64,000 nt of DNA from an uncultured Flavobacteriales bacterium (GTDB lineage Bacteria > Bacteroidota > Bacteroidia > Flavobacteriales_D > Crocinitomicaceae), in the NCBI GenBank assembly GCA_913046365.1, contig CAJWRM010000001.1:1-64000 (forward strand), read 5' to 3'. Under the pieces are notes generated by a model. The model made no database searches and was not told where the DNA came from. It saw only the letters and a program-made list of their open reading frames with translations. Of this stretch, positions 43,201-53,123 are shown one piece after another. The position numbers and the translations under genes are program-made. Every line of letters begins with the position of its first letter. Position 1 is the stretch's first letter.

Positions 43201-45651
43201 ATGGAAGGTACGTCAGAAAAAGAGAAAAAGCAGCAAAAATCAGTAGATTTTGAATCTTTTAAAAACCAAGTTTTAGCGGATTATAAACTTGCGTGTTTAT
43301 CGCGCGAGGCTTCGCTATTAGGAAGGAAAGAAGTCTTAACTGGCAAGGCTAAGTTCGGGATCTTTGGAGACGGTAAGGAACTTGCTCAGATTGCGCTTGC
43401 AAAAGAATTTAAAAACGGTGATTTTCGTTCTGGATATTACAGAGATCAAACCATAATGCTGGCTATAGAAGAGCTAACAGTTGAGCAATATTTCGCTGGT
43501 TTGTATGCGCATACTGATGTTGAGATTGAACCACAATCTGCAGGAAGACAAATGGGCGGTCATTATGCCACAAGAAATCTTGATACCCATGGAGAATGGA
43601 AAAATCTAATGCTTCAAAAAAATAGTAGCGCGGACATTTCTCCCACGGCAGGGCAGATGCCCAGACTAGTTGGATTAGCGCAAGCCTCAAAGGTATACAG
43701 GGAGAATGAAGTATTAAGTGCTACGGATAAAGCCAAGAAATTTACAAATAAAGGAAATGAAGTCGCATTTGGAACCATTGGTGATGCGTCTACTAGTGAG
43801 GGACCATTTTGGGAATCCATCAATGCCGCAGGAGTGATGCAAATCCCTTTAGTCATGTCCGTATGGGATGATGGCTACGGAATTTCTGTTCCTAGAGAAT
43901 TTCAGACGACAAAAGGCTCAATTTCGGAGGCTTTAGCTGGGATGCAGCGAACGGAAGAGAAAAAAGGCTACGAGATCTTTGTGACAAAAGGATGGGATTA
44001 TGCCCACCTCTGCCAAACCTATGAAAAAGCTGTACGTCTAGCCCGTGAAGAACACATTCCTGTGCTCATTCATGTAAAAGAAGTAAACCAACCTCAAGGT
44101 CATTCTACCTCAGGGTCTCATGAACGCTACAAGAGTAAAGAACGCCTAGAATGGGAAAAGGAATTTGATTGTATTGCTAAATTCAAAGAATGGATTTTAT
44201 CCTTTGATGCCGGAGGAAATAAAATTGCTAATGTCGAAACATTAGATAATTTACATAAAGATGCCAAAACCGAAGTTCGTCAAGCAAAGAATGATTCTTG
44301 GAAAAGATTTACCTCAGAAATTCAACAAGAGTTAACAGAAATTACTTCAATCATAGAAGCTGCGGCAGAAAATAGCAGCCAAAAAGCTTTTATTCTTAAA
44401 GAGCTAGAAAGCCTTAAGAAAGCATACGAACCCATTCGAAAAGACCTCTTAAACACAGCAAGGAAAGTTTTACGACTCATGTTCAAGGAGAAATCTGCTC
44501 AAAAGGATATGCTAGCGGCATGGATTCAAAAAGCCATTGAAAGCTCGTACGATAAGTACAGCTCTCATTTATATTCTGAGTCTAATTCATCAATACACAA
44601 AATTTCTGCTGTTGCTACAAAATATGGCACCGAAGAACGCATGGAGGACGGTAGAATTATTCTTAGAGAAAACTTTAAGGCTCAGCTCAATAAAATGCCT
44701 GAGCTATTAATCTTTGGAGAAGACGCAGGCAAAATTGGAGGAGTAAATCAATCATTAGAGGGTCTACAAGATCAATTTGGGATGCACCGTGTTTTTGATA
44801 CAGGCATCAGAGAGTGTACCATTATTGGTCAAGGAATTGGAATGGCCATGAGAGGCTTAAGACCTATTGCTGAAATACAATATCTCGATTATTTACTCTA
44901 CGCCGTACAGGTGCTTTCTGATGATCTTGCAACAGTTCAATACAGAACGAAAGGTGGCCAAAAAGCACCTTTAATTGTGAGTACAAGAGGACACCGTCTT
45001 GAGGGAATATGGCATAGTGGCTCACCCATGGGTATGATTATTAATGCATTAAGAGGTATGCATATTTGTGTCCCCAGAAACATGACAAAAGCAGCTGGGT
45101 TCTACAATACATTACTTGAGGCAGACGAACCTGCTTTGGTTGTAGAACCTCTAAATGGTTATCGAACCAAAGAAAAGTACCCAGAAAACATAGGCGAATT
45201 TAAAGAAGCTTTGGGTCGTCCAGAAATTGTGCAAGAAGGAATAGACCTTACACTCGTTTCTTACGGATCAACGTTTAATATCTGTCAGATGGCAGCAAAA
45301 CCGCTCGCCCAACTTGGGATATCAATTGAACTCGTGGACGTACAAACATTGATTCCGTTTGATATCGACCATACAATTGCTAAATCTTTACAAAAGACCA
45401 ACCGACTTTTAATTGTAGATGAGGATGTTAGCAGCGGAGCTACAGGATATATGCTAGATAAAATTATGGTTGAGCAAGAATGCTTCTATCATTTAGATTC
45501 TGCACCTCACACACTTAGCTCGACTGACCATAGACCTGCTTACGGTTCAGATGGAGACTACTTCTCAAAACCCAATATAGACGATATTGTGGAGAAAGTA
45601 TATGCGATTATGAGCGAAAGCAATCCAAGTGCCTTTCCACCTCTTTACTAG
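43201..45651 (+). CDS. Fused E1 alpha-beta 2-oxoacid dehydrogenase (thiamine diphosphate dependent)
   Basis: Decarboxylates a 2-oxoacid as the E1 part of a branched-chain or pyruvate-type dehydrogenase complex. It has 816 residues: the alpha part comes first, with QSAGRQMGGHY and the ThDP site beginning GDASTSEGPFWESI (about residue 194) and ending DDGYGIS. A helical linker (about residues 340-460) follows, then the beta part with LLIFGEDAGKIGGVNQSLEG and YLDYLLYAVQVLSDDLATVQ. Fused E1 genes are common in Bacteroidota. The frame extends to a TTG at 43192, but that lies in the -7 box; ATG 43201 is the start. E2 and E3 are not adjacent. Confidence 0.93.
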   Translation: MEGTSEKEKKQQKSVDFESFKNQVLADYKLACLSREASLLGRKEVLTGKAKFGIFGDGKELAQIALAKEFKNGDFRSGYYRDQTIMLAIEELTVEQYFAGLYAHTDVEIEPQSAGRQMGGHYATRNLDTHGEWKNLMLQKNSSADISPTAGQMPRLVGLAQASKVYRENEVLSATDKAKKFTNKGNEVAFGTIGDASTSEGPFWESINAAGVMQIPLVMSVWDDGYGISVPREFQTTKGSISEALAGMQRTEEKKGYEIFVTKGWDYAHLCQTYEKAVRLAREEHIPVLIHVKEVNQPQGHSTSGSHERYKSKERLEWEKEFDCIAKFKEWILSFDAGGNKIANVETLDNLHKDAKTEVRQAKNDSWKRFTSEIQQELTEITSIIEAAAENSSQKAFILKELESLKKAYEPIRKDLLNTARKVLRLMFKEKSAQKDMLAAWIQKAIESSYDKYSSHLYSESNSSIHKISAVATKYGTEERMEDGRIILRENFKAQLNKMPELLIFGEDAGKIGGVNQSLEGLQDQFGMHRVFDTGIRECTIIGQGIGMAMRGLRPIAEIQYLDYLLYAVQVLSDDLATVQYRTKGGQKAPLIVSTRGHRLEGIWHSGSPMGMIINALRGMHICVPRNMTKAAGFYNTLLEADEPALVVEPLNGYRTKEKYPENIGEFKEALGRPEIVQEGIDLTLVSYGSTFNICQMAAKPLAQLGISIELVDVQTLIPFDIDHTIAKSLQKTNRLLIVDEDVSSGATGYMLDKIMVEQECFYHLDSAPHTLSSTDHRPAYGSDGDYFSKPNIDDIVEKVYAIMSESNPSAFPPLY

Positions 45652-45671
45652 AGAAATCTCAAAAATTAAGA

Positions 45672-47459
45672 TTATTTGATATCAACCTTAAAGGGAAGAC
45701 GCATAACCATTCCCTCCCACTCTTGTGCCGATTCGATGTTTTCATAAAGGGATTCTAGAATTGGATGATTCAAAATGGTTTGTTTTGCTTCTACATTCAT
45801 ACTCTCTTCCTCCAGTAAACTGATTAAATTAGCAAATGGTTTTTCCTCAACCTCAGGATAATAAACTACTGACTCATCTTTGACTGACTTTGAAATTGAT
45901 TGTGCATATGAAATTGCAGCTTGCAGTGTTCCAATCGTATCTACAAGTCCTATTTTTACTGCATCTGATCCAGTCCAAACTCGACCTCTAGCGATAGAAT
46001 TAACTTGTTCTATGGTCATGCCTCTGCCATTGGCAACCCGCAATAAAAATTGCTGATAAATTTCATTCACTTCTTTCTGTGCAGTTTCAAACTCAAAATC
46101 AGTCAGCTTATGATTTGTGGATGCAATAGCATGCTGATGTGTACCAATTTCATCTACTTCTACACCAATCTTACCTAGCATTTCCTTAGTATATGGAAGC
46201 ACTCCGAAAACACCTATGGATCCAGTGAGGGTAGTTTGATCGGCAAAAATCTTATGTGCAGGAGTTGATACATAATAGCCTCCTGATGCCGCATAATCAC
46301 CCATTGAAACAATTACCTTTTTAACTTTGTTGGTTAGAGAAACTTCACGCCATATCTCTTCTGAAGCTAATGCACTTCCGCCGGGACTATTTACACGGAA
46401 CACAACGGACTTAACAGATTCATTTTCCCTCGCCTTCTTAAATAGCGCACATATATTATCACTTGAAAATCCTTTACCGGTTTTGGCTATTGAACCCTCC
46501 GCTAAGATAACAGCAACCTTTGGCTCTGAGGCACGGGTAAGAATTTGGTCTGTCAAAAATTTATCCTCACTATAGGACGAAAAGCTATATAAATTCAATT
46601 CTTTTTCGTCGTTTACTTTTACTTTTTTCATTAGGATTTTAAGGACCTCATCCCGATACATCGATTTATCCATCATGCCTTTAGCTACGGCATCATTTAC
46701 ATTCTTAATCTCAATATTGTTAGCATAAGCATTAAGGTCTTTACGCTTTAAATCTCTTGAGGATACAATATCCTCAAGCATTGTATTCCAAGTGGATTCC
46801 ATATAAACCTGCATCTGTAAACGGCTAGAATCACTCATCTTATTTAAAAATAAGGGTTCTACAGCACTTTTAAAATCATTATTATTTCCTTTAAGGATAG
46901 AAACTTCTATACCCATTTTTGCTAATAACTCTTTTATAAAAAGAACCTCACCACCTAATCCGTTCCATTGAAACATAGAGGTAGGAAAACCATAAACTTC
47001 GTTAGCAGCTGAGGCTAAATAATAGGCTTGTTGAGAAATATATTCTCCAGAGTGATATGCCACAACAAACTTTTTACTTTCCTTAAAAGCATTGATTCCT
47101 TCACGAAGCTCTTGAGCGGTAGAAATACCACAGCTTAAAGTGCCAAAATCAAGAAAAAGTCCTTTAATATTATCGTCTTTGGCCCCCTCCTTTAGGCCGT
47201 GCAACAGCGCAGAAAGCCCTTTTGTTGAATTCACAGATAGTGACAAAGGGTCCACCTCAGCGGAATTTTCTTCCGCAATTAATCCATCGAGCTTAAGATG
47301 TAAAATTGTGTTAGACTCAATAGCGGACTCATCAGAATCAAAGAGGGCACCTAAACCTATTATTATCCCTATAAACACGATCAATCCAAAAAAGGAAAGT
47401 AATCTTGATAAAAAGACAGACAAAAAGACTTTTATGAATGGTATTTTTGTTTTTTCCAT
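45672..47459 (-). CDS. sppA: Signal peptide peptidase SppA, 67-kDa type
   Basis: A membrane-anchored serine protease that degrades cleaved signal peptides. One transmembrane segment lies near the N-terminus (LLSFFGLIVFIGIIIGLGAL). The two tandem domains of the long form are visible. The catalytic Lys is in DFKSAVEPLFLNKMS (about residue 200) and the catalytic Ser in DYAASGGYYVSTPAHKI (about residue 400), with FRVNSPGGSALASEEIW before it. 595 aa is close to the E. coli protein. It is convergent with the E1 gene and lies 18 bases after the M1 peptidase gene on the same strand. Confidence 0.95.
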   Translation of the reverse strand: MEKTKIPFIKVFLSVFLSRLLSFFGLIVFIGIIIGLGALFDSDESAIESNTILHLKLDGLIAEENSAEVDPLSLSVNSTKGLSALLHGLKEGAKDDNIKGLFLDFGTLSCGISTAQELREGINAFKESKKFVVAYHSGEYISQQAYYLASAANEVYGFPTSMFQWNGLGGEVLFIKELLAKMGIEVSILKGNNNDFKSAVEPLFLNKMSDSSRLQMQVYMESTWNTMLEDIVSSRDLKRKDLNAYANNIEIKNVNDAVAKGMMDKSMYRDEVLKILMKKVKVNDEKELNLYSFSSYSEDKFLTDQILTRASEPKVAVILAEGSIAKTGKGFSSDNICALFKKARENESVKSVVFRVNSPGGSALASEEIWREVSLTNKVKKVIVSMGDYAASGGYYVSTPAHKIFADQTTLTGSIGVFGVLPYTKEMLGKIGVEVDEIGTHQHAIASTNHKLTDFEFETAQKEVNEIYQQFLLRVANGRGMTIEQVNSIARGRVWTGSDAVKIGLVDTIGTLQAAISYAQSISKSVKDESVVYYPEVEEKPFANLISLLEEESMNVEAKQTILNHPILESLYENIESAQEWEGMVMRLPFKVDIK

Positions 47460-47477
47460 AATAACTAAATTGTTTTT

Positions 47478-50477
47478 TTAATTGATAAAACTACCAAGAT
47501 TAAATCCATTTTCAACGATATTGAACTGCAATGTGAATCGAATTTCATCTGCATAGTTTGCATTATATAATGATCCCATGTTCCGGGAACGAACTAACGG
47601 GAAATAAACACCAAATATATCTCCTATTCTCAATGCCAATCCTGCATTAGATACATATTCAATTTTTTCAAAACTAGGATACAATCCTTGGTTATAGAAA
47701 AGCCCAAAAAGATTTGGTTTTAAGGGTATAGCTAAATAGGTATTGAAGGAGGCAACCCAATTTCTATTTGTTCCTATACTTGATGTCGAATAAAAGTTAC
47801 CCATACCATCCATCTGTTGTTGTACTCCTCCTCGTGCAAAATAATATTGTTCCAAGAAAAGATCTCTTCCTCCCTCAATTCCAGTCATGGATAGGTTTTG
47901 ATGGTAGCTATCAAAAGTCGTGAGCTCTGAAACTACATTTTTTCCGATATAAGCATTAAAACTAAGATATCGCTTCATACCTCCAAATCTATACTTTATA
48001 TTAAAGCTTGTATTTAGCTCTGTCCTCAACATTCTATCTATGTCAAATCCTTCTGTCTTTTCCGTAGATTGCTCATAATAGGTTAAGGATGGAGAGATAA
48101 TAAATGAAGTGTTTTTAAACTCCTTTTGGAAAAGATACTTTGCTCTAAATCCATAATTATTTTGATAAAGTGCTAAGTTTTGAGAAAAATCACCCTGCCA
48201 AACACCTTTCACTTCAGCATAGCTAAAAAATGTGTTCTTTTTGCTTCTATCACCAAAAATCACCTTTAAATAAGGTGTTACCCCTAAAAACCTGGATTGG
48301 AATTGACCAGGATGGGTAAATGATTTCAATGATGCCCCTATTTTTAGCTGCTTAATATTGTTCTTAGGAAGCAGCACATACAATGCTTCCCCAATACCTA
48401 CAAAGTTCTTGCTTTTAAAGCCAAACTGAGGTGCAACAAGATACTGAAAGCGTTGTAATGGGACTCCAAGATTATGGAAAGCTGTTCCCAGCATCAATCC
48501 ATCATATGCATTACCAGCTATTGTCGGGGTCCAAAACATATTGGTTCGACTTGGTTCGTGATCACCTGAAAAGAATTCTAATTTTAGTGGCTCCCATTTA
48601 TGGAATAATGCTTTTTTTCGCCAGGTATTGTTGTGTCTAGACAGTTCGGGGATATTCTTGTTTGCATCAATCACAACTCGGTTAAAATCACCGATATACG
48701 ATTTTAGTACACCTTTATTCTCCCCCGGCTCTATCCAAATACTTTCGACTAACTCGTTATCATTGAATGCATTGATTTCAATGGGACCATTCACCTGACC
48801 TTTATTTTTAACTTTTACCAAGGAACCTGTTTTTAATCTCATTTTTACACCATGAATTTTATAATCTACATGATTTGTAGTTTGGATCAAGTCATCAAAA
48901 AACCACGAAAGGTCTTTTGCTGTTTCTTTCTCAAATAAGAACCTTAAATCTTCGGGTTGAGGGTGCTTGAACTTCCATTGGTCAAAATATAAATGCATAA
49001 TGCGGTCAAATTCTTGATCACCTAAATAATCCTTTAAATAATAAAAAACTAGTCCTGTTTTTTGATACATAATGATCCCGTAATTAGCAGAAGAAAAATC
49101 TTTGGAGTGAGTCTCAATAGGTTGATCAGCACCAGCTGTATGTGTAAAACGATAGGTTAAATCCCCCATGTCATGATAATCTAGATCATTAAGGTGAAAA
49201 CGTCCATTAAGCACCATATCGGACAATCGCGTATTACCTGGATATTTGGTTTGAATATATCTTACTTCATTTAAGGTATTGATTCCCTCATCCATCCATC
49301 CATGGACCCGCTCGTTACTGCCTATAATACCATAAAACCAATTGTGCCCCACTTCATGAACGATGACAATCTCCAATTCTTCTTTTGAAGAAGAATTTCC
49401 AATTACTGTGACATTTGGATACTCCATACCTCCGCCAGCGCTTATAGTTCCATCTACTGCCGTTACATGACTGTATGGGTAATTTCCATTCCAAAGTGAA
49501 TAATAATATGTCCCATCATTAAGATACTCAATGGCATGCTGCCAATGTTTTGCATTTTGAGGAACGAAAAGTGCCCAAGTATCAACAAGCTTTCTTGTTC
49601 CCGGCAATTCCGCTGCTCCTTTGAGCGCAACATATCTTTTGTCTGCAAACCAAGCAAAATCATGCACCCTATCTTGCGTATATCGAATCGTTTTGTACTT
49701 ATCCGATGAAGAAGGAAAAGGTGTATTCACCCTACCCTTATTCGATTCAGCTACTAATGACATCAAATCATCCTGAGTTTTTTGGGCCAAATCATTCATA
49801 AATTTAATTTCACTTGCATTTTGCAAGTCACCTGTGGAGCCAACAACATAGTTCTCAGGAATTGTTATAGAAACGTCAAAGGAACCAAATTCAGAATAGA
49901 ACTCACCTTGATTTAGATAAGGCATTGGATTCCAACCATTTTTATCATATACTGCAGGCTTAGGATACCATTGGGTGATTTGATAAGACTGTCCAATATG
50001 CCCTAACCTTGATATACTTCCAGAAGGTACCTTTACACGAAAAGGAGTTGAAACAACAATAGATCCTCCAGGAAAAAGCGGTTTTACTAAGGCGAGAACG
50101 ACAATATCCTCATACCCATTAAAAATTTTATAATTGACTTTTGTTCCGTTAATTTGAAAATCAAGTGAATCAATGAAGCCACGATTCTCATCTGATACAT
50201 TAAGAAGTCCCTCATCCCCGTCTTCAATCATTTGTTGCGCCAATGCCGATTGTTCATTCTTGTATGCATTTGGCCATAAATGTATGTAAAGCTCATTTAA
50301 AGTATCAGGAGAGTGATTAATGTATTCAAATTCTTCGGCTGCATGAAGCATGTGTCGCTCGTCATCCAAGCGCACTGATATTTTATAGTTTACTTCTTGC
50401 TGCCAATATTTCTGTGCAGAAAGCATACCCGCAAATAAACTTAAAAATGATGCTAAAACTATATTTCCGTATTTCAT
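47478..50477 (-). CDS. Large M1 family metallopeptidase with strand-rich C-terminal region
   Basis: A 999-residue secreted M1 enzyme. It has a signal peptide (IVLASFLSLFAGMLSAQ). The M1 N-terminal domain is followed by GGGMEYPNVTVIG (about residue 351), the zinc motif HEVGHNWFYGIIG (about residue 373) and MDEGINTLNE. Residues about 640-999 do not resemble the usual helical M1 C-terminus. They show repeated amphipathic strands with aromatic ends (KKNTFFSYAEVKGVWQGDFS, YFARGGVQQQMDGMGNFYST) and end LQFNIVENGFNLGSFIN, like an outer-membrane barrel. It may therefore be a peptidase held at the outer membrane. No T9SS tail is present. Confidence 0.87.
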   Translation of the reverse strand: MKYGNIVLASFLSLFAGMLSAQKYWQQEVNYKISVRLDDERHMLHAAEEFEYINHSPDTLNELYIHLWPNAYKNEQSALAQQMIEDGDEGLLNVSDENRGFIDSLDFQINGTKVNYKIFNGYEDIVVLALVKPLFPGGSIVVSTPFRVKVPSGSISRLGHIGQSYQITQWYPKPAVYDKNGWNPMPYLNQGEFYSEFGSFDVSITIPENYVVGSTGDLQNASEIKFMNDLAQKTQDDLMSLVAESNKGRVNTPFPSSSDKYKTIRYTQDRVHDFAWFADKRYVALKGAAELPGTRKLVDTWALFVPQNAKHWQHAIEYLNDGTYYYSLWNGNYPYSHVTAVDGTISAGGGMEYPNVTVIGNSSSKEELEIVIVHEVGHNWFYGIIGSNERVHGWMDEGINTLNEVRYIQTKYPGNTRLSDMVLNGRFHLNDLDYHDMGDLTYRFTHTAGADQPIETHSKDFSSANYGIIMYQKTGLVFYYLKDYLGDQEFDRIMHLYFDQWKFKHPQPEDLRFLFEKETAKDLSWFFDDLIQTTNHVDYKIHGVKMRLKTGSLVKVKNKGQVNGPIEINAFNDNELVESIWIEPGENKGVLKSYIGDFNRVVIDANKNIPELSRHNNTWRKKALFHKWEPLKLEFFSGDHEPSRTNMFWTPTIAGNAYDGLMLGTAFHNLGVPLQRFQYLVAPQFGFKSKNFVGIGEALYVLLPKNNIKQLKIGASLKSFTHPGQFQSRFLGVTPYLKVIFGDRSKKNTFFSYAEVKGVWQGDFSQNLALYQNNYGFRAKYLFQKEFKNTSFIISPSLTYYEQSTEKTEGFDIDRMLRTELNTSFNIKYRFGGMKRYLSFNAYIGKNVVSELTTFDSYHQNLSMTGIEGGRDLFLEQYYFARGGVQQQMDGMGNFYSTSSIGTNRNWVASFNTYLAIPLKPNLFGLFYNQGLYPSFEKIEYVSNAGLALRIGDIFGVYFPLVRSRNMGSLYNANYADEIRFTLQFNIVENGFNLGSFIN

Positions 50478-50483
50478 AGATAT

Positions 50484-50512
50484 AAAAAAGACTGCACTTG
50501 TGTGCAGCCTTT
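50484..50512 (-). terminator. Terminator after the T9SS multidomain gene
   Basis: On the minus strand AAAGGCTGCAC and GTGCAGTCTTT pair (one mismatch) around a four-base loop and run into a T-rich tail. It lies between the T9SS gene and the large M1 gene. Confidence 0.75.
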
Positions 50513-50533
50513 AAAAATACATAAAATGAATTG

Positions 50534-53005
50534 TTATTTTATCACGCGCAATGTTTGAATATGACCTAATCCATCTTCAAAAGTGAATAAATAGATCCCC
50601 TTTGGCCAATCAAGCGTTGATAATTTATCTCCATGTAAAACATTCTTTCTAAGAATAATTCTACCCTGAACATCACGAACAATGAGAGACGAGCCAATTC
50701 CAAAAGAAAACGCAACTTGAACTTCACTACTAAAAGGGTTCGGGGAAACACCAACATTAAATGGAATATCTTCAGATATTTCGGAGGTACTTACGGGCTC
50801 AAAGCTTGCGAGACCACATGGAAATAATTGGTATCCTGAATCAAATGGTGATGAAGAATCGTATTGTCCACCCACACCTGTTACATGAAATAAACCCTGA
50901 GGAGCCGAAGCTTCAGGAATATCGGTATCCCCATCTATTCGTAAGGTATATACATTGGTTCCATCCGTCACATCTAAATTATTATTCCCTGTTGGAAAAG
51001 TAGCAATAGGATCGACTAAACTCACATTTTCAAGCGTAATCCATTGTGACTCGGTAGCTTCATTTAAACTTGTGACAATGGAAGCTTCTTGGAGGGAATT
51101 CCCAGAGCTCAGAACTTCAATACTATCTGCAACAATCTCTATTAATCCATTATACTGTTCAATTTGTCCTAGAACACGGATTTGGTCTCCTTCGGTAACT
51201 ATATAACCGCTTACATCTGCAAAATTGTAGACATTGATACCATTATTGTCAATATCAATCATTGTAAAACTTAGCCCTTCATTCCCATCAAAATCAATAC
51301 AATGAACCACTCCCTCCAAAGAGACATATACACCAAGCGAGTCCACCAATAGATTGGCATCATTTGTTGTAACACTCGCTATATCGGTGCTTACGTAATC
51401 TAATGTCTCTCCTGACAAAACAACTGTTTTAGAATCTGGAGATGCACTCCCGAGTACATTAATAGTTCCTATCATACCATTTGCAGCGTGTGAACCAACA
51501 GAACAGTCATACTCATAGGTACCCGCTAACGTAAATACATGAAAATACATTTCGGAGTCACTTGTTGGCGCAGAGGCAAAACTCTCCGGATTATTATAGT
51601 CCTCACCTGTCACGGTATTTGCAATAAAATTCACATTGTGAAATCCACCCTCGTTCGTCCAATAGACGGTATCACCGACATTAATCGTCAACAACTGGGG
51701 TTGGTAATAAAAATTTCCGGAATTCACTGTATGCGAGATAGCATTCGCTTGACTTTCAGAGGAAACAGTAATAACACCATCCTGATTATAATTCTGAGCT
51801 GTTCCGTTTAACCTTACAAAGACTGTTGTACCTTCTACTTGACCTCCAATATTAGGAACAATCAATGAACTTGAAAAAGTTCCCGCTGAAGACAGTGAAA
51901 TCTCATAGTCACCAGAAACATCAACGGTAATATCATCTGTTAGATAGTTACCTGAAACATCAAAAGTCTGTTCCGCTGAAGGTGTCCCAACAAAATGTGA
52001 AAAACCGCTAAGCGTATCCTCGGAACTGAATAAAACAGGATCAGGATTTAAAATTTCACCAACCATAATGATCGTATCGTTTTCTGCCCCTTCAGAACTT
52101 AAAACGATGAAACCATTGGCAGCTGAGCTAGCAACAGAACCGTTCAAACGCACATATAGCATTGATGCAGGAACCTCACCGGCTGTTTGGGTTAACACCA
52201 AGCTAGAGCCAAAACCAGTGGAGGTAGTCAGTGATATCTCATAATCACCGGATACTGCTATGGTAATATCGCTGGTTAAGTTTGACCCTGAAACTTCAGT
52301 TGTTTGCTCATCTGAAGGTGATCCAACGAATTGCACGAAATTTGACAGTGCATCTGGTGAAGCAGAAACCGTAGGTTCCGTTCCCGAAGATTCACCTATC
52401 CATACACCAGGGTCATAAATTCCATCCCCTGTATTGACGGGCTGTTGAGTGTGATTTGTACAGCCTGAAACCTGACTATCAGCCCATACATTCCATTCTG
52501 ATTCATCCCAAACTGGATTCGAAGCGCTTACTGATGCAATTCGTTCTGCCCTTCCATCTTCAAATTCATGACATGTTCCAGTGCCATCCTCTCCTGGTAC
52601 ACCAAAAATATCAATTGTATTATCAGAAGCATCAAAAATTGCAATCTGATCATCACCATTACTATCAGCTGCTCCACCTGAACCTGCATCAATATCAGGA
52701 GCAAAACCATATACACTTGTAAATTCTGCTCCATTCGAAGCGATAATGACGTAAGACCCAGAAGTTAATAATCCTATAGAAGACAAGTCGACTCCTGTTC
52801 CTTGTGGACCAGCATTTCCATTGGTCCATCTTCGCAATTCCCAATCAGTTACATCAACATCATTAGCACTCACATTATATATTTCTACATAACGTGCTCC
52901 AGTATTATCATTTGGATCTGCCAATTCAGTTATAATCAATTGACTAAAAGAATAACTGCTAAAAAACAAAAATATTAGCAGTAGAAAAGTGTAATTTTTT
53001 TTCAT
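50534..53005 (-). CDS. T9SS-secreted multidomain surface protein (lamin-tail, tandem repeats, cupredoxin)
   Basis: An 823-residue exported protein with a signal peptide (YTFLLLIFLFFSSYSFSQ). A lamin-tail-like domain (about residues 21-150: IITELADPNDNTGARYVEIY) is followed by two homologous beta repeats (about residues 215-320 and 325-425, each with DVSGDYEISL-type strands). A cupredoxin-like domain lies at about residues 425-517 (INVGDTVYWTNEGGFHNVNF, YEYDCSVGSHAANGMIGTI), with plausible copper ligands His, Cys and His. An OB-like region (about 545-730) comes next. The tail from NVGVSPNPFSSEV to TLRVIK is a T9SS type A sorting signal. No catalytic role is evident; electron transfer or metal binding at the surface is possible. 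Confidence 0.85.
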   Translation of the reverse strand: MKKNYTFLLLIFLFFSSYSFSQLIITELADPNDNTGARYVEIYNVSANDVDVTDWELRRWTNGNAGPQGTGVDLSSIGLLTSGSYVIIASNGAEFTSVYGFAPDIDAGSGGAADSNGDDQIAIFDASDNTIDIFGVPGEDGTGTCHEFEDGRAERIASVSASNPVWDESEWNVWADSQVSGCTNHTQQPVNTGDGIYDPGVWIGESSGTEPTVSASPDALSNFVQFVGSPSDEQTTEVSGSNLTSDITIAVSGDYEISLTTSTGFGSSLVLTQTAGEVPASMLYVRLNGSVASSAANGFIVLSSEGAENDTIIMVGEILNPDPVLFSSEDTLSGFSHFVGTPSAEQTFDVSGNYLTDDITVDVSGDYEISLSSAGTFSSSLIVPNIGGQVEGTTVFVRLNGTAQNYNQDGVITVSSESQANAISHTVNSGNFYYQPQLLTINVGDTVYWTNEGGFHNVNFIANTVTGEDYNNPESFASAPTSDSEMYFHVFTLAGTYEYDCSVGSHAANGMIGTINVLGSASPDSKTVVLSGETLDYVSTDIASVTTNDANLLVDSLGVYVSLEGVVHCIDFDGNEGLSFTMIDIDNNGINVYNFADVSGYIVTEGDQIRVLGQIEQYNGLIEIVADSIEVLSSGNSLQEASIVTSLNEATESQWITLENVSLVDPIATFPTGNNNLDVTDGTNVYTLRIDGDTDIPEASAPQGLFHVTGVGGQYDSSSPFDSGYQLFPCGLASFEPVSTSEISEDIPFNVGVSPNPFSSEVQVAFSFGIGSSLIVRDVQGRIILRKNVLHGDKLSTLDWPKGIYLFTFEDGLGHIQTLRVIK

Positions 53006-53069
53006 GGATTAATTTTTTATTGACTAAAAATACAAATGAATTTCTAATATGGAGAAAATTTATTTCATC

Positions 53070-53092
53070 AAAAAAGGCGCCTTGGCGCCTTT
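53070..53092 (-). terminator. Terminator after pnp
   Basis: On the minus strand AAAGGCGC and GCGCCTTT form a perfect stem around a short loop and are followed by TTTTTT. It lies 32 bases after the pnp stop. Confidence 0.9.
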
Positions 53093-53123
53093 AATATAAA
53101 TTTAATATAATAGATTCAAAAGC

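Noticed and set aside
52456-52734. Open frames opposite and overlapping the T9SS multidomain gene
   Set aside because: Low-complexity shadows of the real coding sequence, without domain or start support.
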